From positions 124,001 through 188,000 of the forward strand of contig NZ_ML133695.1 in NCBI RefSeq assembly GCF_003985155.1: a stretch of DNA of 64,000 nucleotides, given 5' to 3'. Positions 18,748 through 26,968 of the stretch are shown here, in pieces. The translations under genes were made by a program, and so were the position numbers. The DNA is from Rhizobium vallis. Its GTDB lineage: Bacteria; Pseudomonadota; Alphaproteobacteria; Rhizobiales; Rhizobiaceae. Positions within the stretch are counted from its first letter, which is position 1; each line of letters begins with the position of its first letter. The notes under the pieces are model-generated. The model did no database searches, was not told where the DNA came from, and worked only from the letters and a program-made list of their open reading frames with translations.

Positions 18748-20778
18748 TCAGAACTCCTCCCAGGAAGCGGTCGCCGTTGCGGCTCTGCCGCCGAAGGCGC
18801 CGGCGAGTTTCTGGCCGAGTGCGCGGGCCGGCGAGGTCGCCGGTCTGCTTCGAGGCGTGACGGCGCGAGGCGTCGATTGTGCGCCATCCAGCTTGAAACG
18901 GGCGATCAGCCGGGCGAGGCTTGCTGCTTCGTCGGCAAGCCGGTTCGTCGCCGCCGTCGATTCCTCGACCATGGCCGCATTCTGCTGCGTCACCTGGTCC
19001 ATCTCGTTGACGGCGGTCGAAACTTCCGAAAGCCCGGTCGATTGCTCTCTTGCCGCCGTTGCGATCGAGCGCACATGCTCGTCGATCTTGACCACGTGGC
19101 CCTGGATGTCGCCGAGCGCTTCACCCGTCGCCGTCACCAGCTTCACCCCGGAATGGACCGCCTCGTTGGAGCGGTTGATCAGCACCTTGATGTCCTTGGC
19201 CGCATTGGCTGAACGCTGCGCCAGCTCACGCACCTCCTGCGCGACGACGGCGAAGCCCTTGCCGGCTTCGCCGGCGCGCGCCGCTTCGACACCGGCGTTC
19301 AGCGCCAGAAGATTGGTCTGGAAGGCGATCTCATCAATGACGCCGATGATCTGGACGATTTCGCCTGACGCCTGCTCGATCCGTCCCATGGCCGAAACGG
19401 CCTGGCCGACGACGGCGCTCGACTGGCCGGTGCTTTCCTTCGCCTCATCCACCATGCGGCTGGCTTCCAGCGCTCGCGCGGTCGAATTCTTCACCGCGAC
19501 GGTGATCTCTTCGAGCGCGGAGGACGTCTCCTCGAGCGAAGCCGCCTGCTGCTCGGTGCGTTTCGACAGGTCCCCTGACGCAGTCCGCATTTCGCCGGCA
19601 CCGCCATTGATGATGTCGACGGCGGCGCGCACCTCGCCGAGAACGGAGCGCAGATTGGTCATCGTCGCATCGACGTTTTGCTTGAGCTGGCCGAAAGCGC
19701 CCTGGAACTCGCCCCTCATATTCTCGGTCAAATCGCCCTCGGCAAGCGCAGCCACCACGCGGCAGGTCTCGGCGATGCCGCGGTCGACTGCCGTGACGAG
19801 GTCATTGACACCAGATGCGAAGCTATCGAGATCCGCGTAACCGTATTGCGCGGCGGCGCGATGCGTGAAGTCGCCGGCAACCGCCGCGATGATGACCGCA
19901 TCGACATTCCTCTGCATTTCGATGACCTTCGCCCGCTTGCCCGCGTCGGCGGCATCCAATTCGCGCACCTTGATGCCGTTCCGCTTGAAGACCTCGACGG
20001 CGCAAGCCATCTGGCCGATTTCATCGCGCCGGTCGGCGAAGGGGATGTCGGCGTCGAGTTTGCCCTCAGCAAGATCGCTCATGCTTTCAGTGATCCGGCC
20101 GATCGGCTTTGCGATCGTCCGGGCGCCGAACACGGCGGCAAAGATGAGCGTGGCGATGGTCAGCAGGCCGATGCCGAGATTGAGGTACAGAACGACAGCG
20201 GCGGCGGCATTCGCCTCTTCCTCGGCCTTCGCAGCCATCGTTTTAGCCGCATCCACGCCTTCGTCGATCAGCTTGGCTGCCTCGTCTGAAGCCACCTGCA
20301 GTTTTGTCAGAACGTCCGCCTCCTTCGCGTCGAGCGAGGGATCGCCGGCTTTGAGGGCGAGCTTTGCCTTGGCGATGTCAGCCAGCTCCCCGGTTGCTGC
20401 GAAGATGCTGTCACTCAATGCTTTGAGCTTCGTAACCCTGTCCTTGTTGGCCTGCAATCGCAGCCCGCCCATCGCGTCGTCCAGATATTTGACGACCGAG
20501 TGATGGCGCGCGGCGATATAGTCGGTGGCCTTGGCGATGTCATCCACGGAGGTGGCGAGACGCTGATCACGCACGCCGATCAGCATGCCGCGCAATGAAG
20601 CTTTTGCATCGACCAGATCGCGCGAAACGGTTAACTGGCTCTCCTGATATTTCGTGCGTTCATAGACGTGCTGGCCACCCTGCCAGACGGTCAAGAGCAT
20701 AACTGCGACCAGGAAAATGCCGATGGCCGAAAGCGTGGCCAATTTGGTGCTGATGCGCGAAAAGATGCTTGCGGGCAT
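18748..20778 (-). CDS. mcp: Methyl-accepting chemotaxis protein with C-terminal CheR-tether-like pentapeptide
   Basis: The 676-residue chemoreceptor has an N-terminal membrane helix (~12-32), a helical periplasmic sensor region, a second membrane helix (~190-215), HAMP segments (VFGARTIAKPIGRITESM and a second, divergent one near 300-350) and a cytoplasmic signalling domain. The conserved hairpin tip reads IIGVIDEIAFQTNLLALNA. It ends in ASWEEF, similar to the xWxxF tether that recruits CheR/CheB in other receptors. It would transmit a chemical signal to CheA through CheW at the cell pole. The ligand is unknown. Confidence 0.9.
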   Translation of the reverse strand: MPASIFSRISTKLATLSAIGIFLVAVMLLTVWQGGQHVYERTKYQESQLTVSRDLVDAKASLRGMLIGVRDQRLATSVDDIAKATDYIAARHHSVVKYLDDAMGGLRLQANKDRVTKLKALSDSIFAATGELADIAKAKLALKAGDPSLDAKEADVLTKLQVASDEAAKLIDEGVDAAKTMAAKAEEEANAAAAVVLYLNLGIGLLTIATLIFAAVFGARTIAKPIGRITESMSDLAEGKLDADIPFADRRDEIGQMACAVEVFKRNGIKVRELDAADAGKRAKVIEMQRNVDAVIIAAVAGDFTHRAAAQYGYADLDSFASGVNDLVTAVDRGIAETCRVVAALAEGDLTENMRGEFQGAFGQLKQNVDATMTNLRSVLGEVRAAVDIINGGAGEMRTASGDLSKRTEQQAASLEETSSALEEITVAVKNSTARALEASRMVDEAKESTGQSSAVVGQAVSAMGRIEQASGEIVQIIGVIDEIAFQTNLLALNAGVEAARAGEAGKGFAVVAQEVRELAQRSANAAKDIKVLINRSNEAVHSGVKLVTATGEALGDIQGHVVKIDEHVRSIATAAREQSTGLSEVSTAVNEMDQVTQQNAAMVEESTAATNRLADEAASLARLIARFKLDGAQSTPRAVTPRSRPATSPARALGQKLAGAFGGRAATATASWEEF

Positions 20779-21097
20779 GGGTCAGATCCTGCTTGGCGGC
20801 AACAGGAGTCTTCATATCCCCGGCTGGCAACGAAATAGCGATCGACTTCATTCGACCGAATATCTACGGCCGGCTTTGCGAGATCCCCTTACGGTTGAAG
20901 GGGAATACTTTTGCCAGGGCCTGAGCCGACTAACAGATCGATAAAAATCTAATAAAAGGTTCACTTTCGCCGAACCCGGAACTTGAATGCGCGAATGGGA
21001 TAATAAACGCCAAAAGTGGATAGGAACGGCGTCACCTTGCCCTATCCGATTTCTGGGACGTAACTTCACGCTCGCGAACGGTCGGCCAGTTCTCAAA
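20779..21097. other. Intergenic region upstream of the chemoreceptor
   Basis: About 320 bp without a gene. A 7-bp hairpin (TCCCCTT/AAGGGGA, 20884-20890 with 20898-20904) lies ~105 bp upstream of the chemoreceptor start. AT-rich sequence at 20935-20960 could hold its promoter. Nothing else is evident. Confidence 0.5.
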
Positions 21098-21580
21098 TCA
21101 CGGCGTAACATGCTTTTCCATGCGCCGTAGCAAGCTCTTCAGTTCAGGCTCGTTCACCGCCGAGGCCGCCTCAGCGGGTGACATCCAGGCGAGCTTGCGC
21201 TCTTCGCATTCGGGGAACCGTTTCTTAGTGCCGCGCACATCGAGGAGATGCACCTCGACAAATGCAGGTTTCTCGCGTCCGTCTTCGAGAGACTTGATAT
21301 AAGCGAAGTGACCGAACACCCGCTTCTTCGCCCGCCCCTTCACGCCGGCTTCTTCCCACGCTTCTCTTTCGGCCACTTCGTGGGGAGCAAGCCCCTTGAT
21401 CGACCAACCCTTGGGTATCGTCCAGCGGCCAGTTTCGCGAGTCGTGACAAGAAGGACTTCGACGCCGTCGTCGGCAGTCCTGCGAAAACACAGCGCGCCG
21501 TATTGCTGGATGGATCCGCCTTCCAAGATCGTCCGGGTGTGGCCGGCCAGACGCGTGAGATGAGTCGCAACCCTGTTCAT
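21098..21580 (-). CDS. Nudix hydrolase
   Basis: The 160-residue product has a Nudix fold with the box GWSIKGLAPHEVAEREAWEEAGV at residues ~65-87. The REAWEEAGV half with its metal-binding glutamates is intact, while the first glutamate of the canonical box is replaced (Leu). This PKGW...K box is typical of the subgroup similar to diphosphoinositol-polyphosphate phosphohydrolases, common in Rhizobiales. Nudix enzymes hydrolyse nucleoside diphosphate derivatives. It lies 22 bp downstream of a 31-codon frame and the MbcA/ParS-like gene on the same strand, suggesting cotranscription. Confidence 0.82.
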   Translation of the reverse strand: MNRVATHLTRLAGHTRTILEGGSIQQYGALCFRRTADDGVEVLLVTTRETGRWTIPKGWSIKGLAPHEVAEREAWEEAGVKGRAKKRVFGHFAYIKSLEDGREKPAFVEVHLLDVRGTKKRFPECEERKLAWMSPAEAASAVNEPELKSLLRRMEKHVTP

Positions 21581-21601
21581 CTCCCAAAGATGCAGCGCAA
21601 T

Positions 21602-21697
21602 TCAGTTCGAGGCAAGGGAAGGACGGCCGCGCCGGCCGGCGAGTTCCATGGAGGCGACTTGAACGAGGCGTTGCAGGACTGATTTATCGAGACTCAT
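21602..21697 (-). CDS. 31-codon frame coupled to the ParS-like antitoxin gene
   Basis: The ATG at 21697 overlaps the stop of the antitoxin-like gene by 4 bp (ATGA), and the frame ends 22 bp before the Nudix start. In comparable operons the gene at this position encodes a RES-domain toxin. This product (MSLDKSVLQRL...) is far too short, and may be a truncated remnant or just a coupling leader. Confidence 0.35.
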   Translation of the reverse strand: MSLDKSVLQRLVQVASMELAGRRGRPSLASN

Positions 21698-22416
21698 TGC
21701 GCGGCAAAATAGGTCTGAGCCGCGTCGATGACCTCGTCGGCGCGATCCTGTTTCAGGAGGTCTATGGGCCTGCGCCCGCCCAGCATGGGGTTGGGCTGGC
21801 TGAGCCACAGCCATGCCACCCGCTGATTGGAAACGAGAGCGGCGACCATTGCTATGCCCCTTGCGGGACGCCCGTCGATGAACTGTTCGATCGGATAGAC
21901 GTGCTTTCTCGTTCCCTTCAACAGTGCGATCACCTCGCCGGCGTGCTGCCAGCGATTGAGCGTGGAGCGCGCAATGCCGAAATCGCGCTGGAGTTCGCTA
22001 GCGCCGGCAACCGGCCCGGCCCAATCCTCAAGTTTACGGGCGACCGCAAGCTCGCCCAGCAATCGCTGGCCCTCCTCGGCCGTGACGATCTTTCCGAGTC
22101 CCTCGCCGCCGGAGGGTTCCACGGCCTTCGGAATCTCGAGTGCGATCTTGCCGCCGGCAGGCGCATCGCTGAACGTCTCCACCAGGCCACGAATGCGGCG
22201 GGCAAGTTCGCCCTGGCGCTTGCTGAGCTCGCGCCGCACGCTGACGGGAAGATCGACGATGGCCGCGGCCGCCGCGCCCGCAATGCTGGCCGACAGGGCC
22301 ACCGAGCCGGACTCGAATGTGGCGTCGGCTTTCAGCACGTCGGCGACTTTAGCGGCGACACGGTCGGCGACCCTTGCCTGACGGGCACGATGCAGCCGGA
22401 CCTCAGAACCAGCCAT
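21694..22416 (-). CDS. MbcA/ParS/Xre-type antitoxin-like protein
   Basis: The 240-residue product has a C-terminal segment (VAWLWLSQPNPMLGGRRPIDLL, then VIDAAQTYF) matching the toxin-binding domain of the MbcA/ParS/Xre antitoxin family (DUF2384). A helix-turn-helix-like stretch (LQRDFGIARSTLNRWQHAGEVI) precedes it at ~145-167. Such proteins normally pair with a RES-domain toxin that degrades NAD+. No RES gene follows; only a 31-codon frame and a Nudix gene do. An inverted repeat overlapping its start codon fits autorepression. At 240 residues it is longer than classical antitoxins (~150). Confidence 0.7.
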   Translation of the reverse strand: MAGSEVRLHRARQARVADRVAAKVADVLKADATFESGSVALSASIAGAAAAAIVDLPVSVRRELSKRQGELARRIRGLVETFSDAPAGGKIALEIPKAVEPSGGEGLGKIVTAEEGQRLLGELAVARKLEDWAGPVAGASELQRDFGIARSTLNRWQHAGEVIALLKGTRKHVYPIEQFIDGRPARGIAMVAALVSNQRVAWLWLSQPNPMLGGRRPIDLLKQDRADEVIDAAQTYFAAQ

Positions 22417-22455
22417 GAGACTATCTCCATTCTTCGATGAACTGATATAGTCTCA
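22416..22455 (-). promoter_or_regulatory. Inverted-repeat operator of the antitoxin-like gene
   Basis: Nine-base arms TGAGACTAT (22416-22424) and ATAGTCTCA (22447-22455) are perfect reverse complements separated by 22 bp, one overlapping the start codon. This layout is typical of an autoregulated antitoxin promoter. Confidence 0.55.
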
Positions 22456-22504
22456 AATGGCCAATTTGTCCAGTTTGTCCCATTCGCGCGACGCGGATGG
22501 ATGA

Positions 22505-25500
22505 TCAGCCCTTTCGCAGCCTCCAGCTCCTGACTTCGAAGGGCATGATATCGGCGGGGCCTTTGCGCTCCATCGGCTCTTCGAGAATGTTGAGCGGCTG
22601 CGACGCCGTCCATCCGGAAGGCAGGGTAAGGGAAAGGCGGCCGCGCCGGCCAGCCGGTTCGTAGAGGCGCAGGATCAGGCCTTCGCCCTCCTCCGCCGGT
22701 TTCAAGCCGGAGAACGCGACGGGGGTGCCCTCGACGCCAAGCGGCGCGAAACTGCCGGCGGAGAGGCCGCTGGCTTCGGCCGTCACAAGCGGCTGGTTGA
22801 GGTCGAGCGCCTCATCGAGGACGCCGCCTTCATGCCAGGCGCCGTCATGCGGCATCAGCGCATAGGTGAAGCTCTGTTCGCCTTCGTCGGCGAGCGGATC
22901 GGGATAGATCGGCCCGCGCACCAGGCTCATGCCGATCACATTACCGCGGGCGCTGTGGCCATATTTGGCATTGTTGAGGAGCGCCACGCCGAAGCCCGGC
23001 TCGCTGATGTCGACGAAGCGATGGGCGGCAGCCTCGAACATCGCCTGTTCCCAGGAGGTGTTCGTATGCGTCGCCCGCTCGACGATGCCGAAGGCGCATT
23101 CGAAGGTCGCCTTGCGGGCTTGCACGTCGACCGGGTTCAGGGTGCGCAGCAGAGTGCGGCGGTCGTGCCAGTCGATCGTCGTTTCGATATCGAGCCGCCT
23201 CGCGTTCGCGGTCAGCACATAGGTCTGCGTGACGCTCGAATTCCGGTAGCGGTGGACGACGCGGATCGCCGCACGGTGCGGGCCGCTCTCGACGAGGCTG
23301 ATGCTTTCGGGCGCTTCGAGACGGACGCCCTTTTCGGCATAATCCGCATCGACATCCCAGGCGTCCCAGTTGCGCGGCTTGTCGGCCGGGTAGACCCAGA
23401 GCTGGTTGGCGGAGCCATCGACCGCTTCGCGGCCGGTCGTCTTGTGGATGAGGCTGGCAACGGCGCCATCCCTGCCGATGACGACCGAGAGATGATCGTT
23501 TTCAAGACGGTCGGAGTCGGCCTTCAGCCCACTCGCCGGCTGCAGGGCGCTCTTGTCGAAGACCGCAACGGACAAGGGAGCGACGATCTCAGCGCCCGAA
23601 AGCGCCGTGCCATCGGCAAGCCTGGCGCTCACCGGTCGGGCCGCAAGCGACGGATTGACGACGATGAGCGCATTGGCGATCCCGCCCTTCGGCAGATTGG
23701 CCGATAGCGCCAGCAAGGCTCTCGCCTGTTCGGCCTTGGCACGGTCGATGACGCCGCCGAGCTCCTGCTCCGCATCCTGATAGACTTCGCGGATGCTCGA
23801 ACCCGGCAGGATGTCGTGGAACTCGTTCTTCAGCACCACCCGCCAATCCGATTCCAGGCTGCGGGGCTTGTCGGCGCCGAGCAGATGGGCGAGCGAAGCG
23901 AGGGTCTCGGCGGTGATCAGCGCGCGTTCGGCGTGGCGGTGCTTGCGCTTGACCCCGCTTTGCGACGTCAGCGTCGCGCGGTGCAGTTCGAGATAGATCT
24001 CGCCGTCCCAGACGGGAAGCTTCTTCTCCCCAGCGGTCTGATGCGCCTGCTCGTAAAAGCCCTTGACGGTGCCCCAGCGCGCCTGCGGGATGGCGGGGAA
24101 ATCGCGCAGCTGCACTTCGCGTTCCACCATCTCGGGCGTCACGCCGCCGCCGCCATCGCCGTAGCCGACGGCGAGAAGCGAGGCGTGATGCTGCGTCTTG
24201 CCGCGGAAATTCTTCCATGTCGGCAGGTAGCAATCCGGCTGCACGAAGCCGTTATAGCCCTGCATCGGATTGTCGAACGTATGGGTCAGCACCCGGCTGC
24301 CGTCGAGGCCCTTCCACCAGAAGAGATCGGAGGGGATATGGTTCGTCTCGCTCCAATTGACCTTGATCGTGAAGAAGCTGTCGATGCCGCCCTGTCTCAG
24401 GATCTGCGGCAGCGCGCCGGAGAAGCCGAAGCAATCCGGCAGCCAGCAGACCGTATGGCGCGCGCCAAACGTCTTCTCGAAATAGCGCTGGCCATAGAGC
24501 ACCTGGCGGACGAGGCTTTCGCCTGTGGGCATATTGGTATCGGGCTCGACCCACATGCCACCGACCGTTTCCCACTTTCCTTCCGTGACCTTCTGCTTGA
24601 TGCGTTCGAGAAGCTCGGGATCTTCCTCTTCCATCTGCGCGTAATAATGCGCGGTCGACTGGTTGAAGCGGAAATCCTCGGAGCGTTCCATCAGCGAGAG
24701 CGCCGTGTTGAAGGTGCGCCGCATCTTCCGCCGCGTCTCGCGATAGGGCCAGAGCCAGGCGAGATCGATATGCGCATGGCCCGTCAGCACCAATTCGCCA
24801 TTCGGGGGAAACCGCTTCTGCAGCTCCTTCAGCCGCACTGTAAGGGCGTCGAAGGCTACAGCTGCCGATGCGCTCTCCTCGTCCGTGAGACCCGCCGGAT
24901 TTTCCTGGAGCTCCGGCAGTTCCCAGATCTTCTGCTGCATGACGGCGTCGGACGTCCGGGAGATGTAAGCCGCGGTATCCGACGGCCAGTCGAGGCCGCG
25001 CAAGGCGTGTTCGGCAGCGTCCACCAGATGCGGTACGACCTCATGTTCGCCGAGCGCGCCCACCGCCTCGGCGATCTGCTTCAGAAGAAGATGCAGACGG
25101 TGAACGGGGCCGTCGAGCCAGATCAGCCGGGCCTTGTTGAGCCCTGGCGCCCGATTCGGCTCGCCGAAGGGAAAGCGGGCGACACTTTCCGTCGCGATCG
25201 AGAAGCGGCGGCCCTTCACCGGAAATTCCTGATGGTAGGGATCGAGACCGAATGTTTCGCTCTCGCCGTCGGGGTAGCTCAGCGTAATCAGGCTCTCGCC
25301 GCCGAGATCGAGCTGCAGGCGAATATCTTCAAGAGGCCAGCCCTCCGGCGCTTCGGCGCTCGCGGCAAAATGCACGACGCCGTTGCGATGCGGCCAGTCC
25401 TGGTGATGAGCGATCGGCTCGCCCTCGAACGTCCAGCCATCGATCGGGCTGCTATACCGGTCCCGCCAATGCGCAAGCTCGGCGATGCGGACCTTCAGAC

Positions 25501-25531
25501 TGTCGTGGCGTTGAGCAATGGTGAGCGGCAT
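22505..25531 (-). CDS. Alpha-mannosidase, glycoside hydrolase family 38
   Basis: The 1008-residue product carries the GH38 landmarks: TGHAHIDLAWLWPYRET (zinc-binding His and Asp, residues ~244-260) and CWLPDCFGFSGALPQIL with nucleophile D366, followed by the all-beta C-terminal domains. GH38 enzymes are zinc-dependent retaining exo-alpha-mannosidases. Length matches the bacterial/yeast vacuolar subgroup (~1000 residues). No signal peptide is present, so it should act on imported mannosides. Its upstream promoter shares a long motif with the sugar ABC transporter cluster at 33.5 kb, which suggests co-regulation. Confidence 0.92.
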   Translation of the reverse strand: MPLTIAQRHDSLKVRIAELAHWRDRYSSPIDGWTFEGEPIAHHQDWPHRNGVVHFAASAEAPEGWPLEDIRLQLDLGGESLITLSYPDGESETFGLDPYHQEFPVKGRRFSIATESVARFPFGEPNRAPGLNKARLIWLDGPVHRLHLLLKQIAEAVGALGEHEVVPHLVDAAEHALRGLDWPSDTAAYISRTSDAVMQQKIWELPELQENPAGLTDEESASAAVAFDALTVRLKELQKRFPPNGELVLTGHAHIDLAWLWPYRETRRKMRRTFNTALSLMERSEDFRFNQSTAHYYAQMEEEDPELLERIKQKVTEGKWETVGGMWVEPDTNMPTGESLVRQVLYGQRYFEKTFGARHTVCWLPDCFGFSGALPQILRQGGIDSFFTIKVNWSETNHIPSDLFWWKGLDGSRVLTHTFDNPMQGYNGFVQPDCYLPTWKNFRGKTQHHASLLAVGYGDGGGGVTPEMVEREVQLRDFPAIPQARWGTVKGFYEQAHQTAGEKKLPVWDGEIYLELHRATLTSQSGVKRKHRHAERALITAETLASLAHLLGADKPRSLESDWRVVLKNEFHDILPGSSIREVYQDAEQELGGVIDRAKAEQARALLALSANLPKGGIANALIVVNPSLAARPVSARLADGTALSGAEIVAPLSVAVFDKSALQPASGLKADSDRLENDHLSVVIGRDGAVASLIHKTTGREAVDGSANQLWVYPADKPRNWDAWDVDADYAEKGVRLEAPESISLVESGPHRAAIRVVHRYRNSSVTQTYVLTANARRLDIETTIDWHDRRTLLRTLNPVDVQARKATFECAFGIVERATHTNTSWEQAMFEAAAHRFVDISEPGFGVALLNNAKYGHSARGNVIGMSLVRGPIYPDPLADEGEQSFTYALMPHDGAWHEGGVLDEALDLNQPLVTAEASGLSAGSFAPLGVEGTPVAFSGLKPAEEGEGLILRLYEPAGRRGRLSLTLPSGWTASQPLNILEEPMERKGPADIMPFEVRSWRLRKG

Positions 25532-25650
25532 GGCTTATCCTGTTGAAAATCGGCGGCGCGAGATCCGGAATCATGGCTTTGGGAGATGAAGATGGTGCGA
25601 CAAGGATCGCAAATGCCGGCCCCTCCTCCCAGCGGGTCCTGCCGATGCTT

Positions 25651-25680
25651 AGATTAAGTAACTTTGATTTGGCGTCAAGC
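25651..25680 (-). promoter_or_regulatory. Predicted sigma70 promoter/operator of the alpha-mannosidase gene
   Basis: Read on the minus strand, a TTGACG -35 is followed by a 16-bp spacer and a TAATCT -10, ending 120 bp before the start codon. The spacer contains AAATCAAAGTTACT, including the palindrome AAGTNACTT. The same 30-bp block occurs with three differences at 33427-33456. Confidence 0.65.
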
Positions 25681-25755
25681 CCGGAAGAAATGCATTGCGG
25701 CAAGTATGCAGTGGGCAATGAGAAATCCAAGCTCGTTCAGGCCAAATACCCTCGA

Positions 25756-25830
25756 AGTTGGCCATTTTTGAAGCCGAAATTGGCCAACTGCATAAAACAC
25801 AATTCCAGGCACTGCAGAGCGCCTGGAATT
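25756..25830. repeat. Two adjacent inverted repeats
   Basis: AGTTGGCCA/TGGCCAACT (25756-25764 with 25781-25789) and AATTCCAGGC/GCCTGGAATT (25801-25810 with 25821-25830) are both perfect and lie back to back 225-300 bp upstream of the mannosidase start. They could be regulatory or a small mosaic repeat element. Confidence 0.5.
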
Positions 25831-26285
25831 TTGCGAAGTTCGAGGTTGCCTATTCGTCTCCGTCAGGACGCGGCAAGTGGGCCAAGTTGAAATGCGGCCC
25901 TGAGGCATGATTAGTGGTGAATCCGCGTAGGTTCGCGCCTGAGAGCCTTGGTTTGGTAGTTTCTCCGCGATAGGTGTGAGCCTGAAGCGTAAGCGGCCAA
26001 CATCGTCCATGCCCGCCGATCGCGATCACTCAAAGCGGCGTACCGGATGGCGAGGCTCCGCCTCCGCGCCCGAGTTGTTCCTGCTGGGTAAGGTTCTACA
26101 TGTTGAGAACGCACTCGGGATCGGTGGATTGCCCGGCCAGCAGCCGCAGAGTAGCCGTGTGTACCTACGCGGGGCCAATTATTCAATCGATGGCACCAAT
26201 GATCGTTTTCGGCCCATTGCGGTCATTGAAATCTTAGGGTTCAGGGCGATCCGACGACCGCCCATTCGAACCCGTCGCCGGTGAG
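25831..26285. other. Intergenic region, no convincing gene
   Basis: About 455 bp between the mannosidase control region and the convergent end of the COG4315-like gene. A 102-codon rightward frame at 25976-26284 has biased, low-information composition and no motif, so it was not called. Nothing else is evident. Confidence 0.5.
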
Positions 26286-26657
26286 CTATTTGGCCACGTG
26301 CCACACTCCTCCAACGCCATCGCCATTGGCTTCACCGGCTTTCTTGTCCTCGACATAGGTGTAAAGCGGCTTACCCTCATAGGCCCACATCTCTTTGCCA
26401 TCCGCAGCTTTGACTAGAGACCATTCGCCTTCCGCCTTGGCCTTGGCTCCAGCGTGGAACGCCGGCCACTTCTTCAGGCAATCGCTATCGCAGTTGGATT
26501 TGCCTTTTGTATCTTTGTCGAATGTGTAAAGCGCCATGCCTTTTTCAGTGGCCAGGACCTTGCCCATTTTTGTCTCGACCATCTTGGCCGGCTCGGCCGC
26601 AAAAGCAGACCCGGTTAAAGCAGTTAACGCACCTATCGCGATTAATATCGTTCTCAT
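26286..26657 (-). CDS. Secreted Yx(F/W/Y)xxD-repeat protein (COG4315-like)
   Basis: The 123-residue product starts at the ATG at 26657 (GGGAG ribosome site) with a signal peptide MRTILIAIGALTALTGSAFA ending at an AxA-type site. The mature part has two copies of the family motif, ALYTFDKD and PLYTYVED, and a conserved CDSDCLKKWPAF segment with paired cysteines. The family is widespread in alpha-proteobacteria, periplasmic, and of unknown function. An unrelated frame extension upstream to 26813 was ignored because the signal peptide defines the start. Confidence 0.85.
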   Translation of the reverse strand: MRTILIAIGALTALTGSAFAAEPAKMVETKMGKVLATEKGMALYTFDKDTKGKSNCDSDCLKKWPAFHAGAKAKAEGEWSLVKAADGKEMWAYEGKPLYTYVEDKKAGEANGDGVGGVWHVAK

Positions 26658-26968
26658 GATTTTTCTCCCATTCGGCAGTGCCGGCGGAATGCCAGCAGTA
26701 TCCGATCTAACTGACAGAAACGCCCAACTATGAAAGCGGTTCCGCCCATGGGGGACGAACACGCCAGCAATAATTGCAAGATCCACGAAGCGCCAACTCC
26801 GGACCCTTGCCAATTATGGCAGAAGGGTCGAGTCTCGACCCCAAAGCATGTGTAATCGGGCGGTCCCACAAGGGGCAGGCTCCCATGACATTGCCAATAT
26901 CACATCAAAACCATCTGGCGGCGTGGAGCGCCTACGCGTCTCCATGCGGATGCAAATTGCTCGATGAG
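26658..26968. other. Intergenic region with a palindrome
   Basis: About 310 bp between serA and the secreted protein gene. GGGTCGA/TCGACCC (26825-26831 with 26835-26841) forms a perfect 17-bp palindrome ~170 bp upstream of the secreted protein start. It could be an operator or the end of the serA transcript. No gene seen. Confidence 0.5.

Noticed and set aside
20884..20904. Hairpin upstream of the chemoreceptor as a terminator for the Nudix gene
   Set aside because: It is almost 200 bp beyond the Nudix stop and has no T-run on the relevant strand; kept only as a note on the intergenic region.
25976..26284. Rightward 102-codon frame before the COG4315-like gene
   Set aside because: Composition is Arg/Pro-biased as in random frames of GC-rich DNA, with no motif; it overlaps the end of the convergent real gene region.
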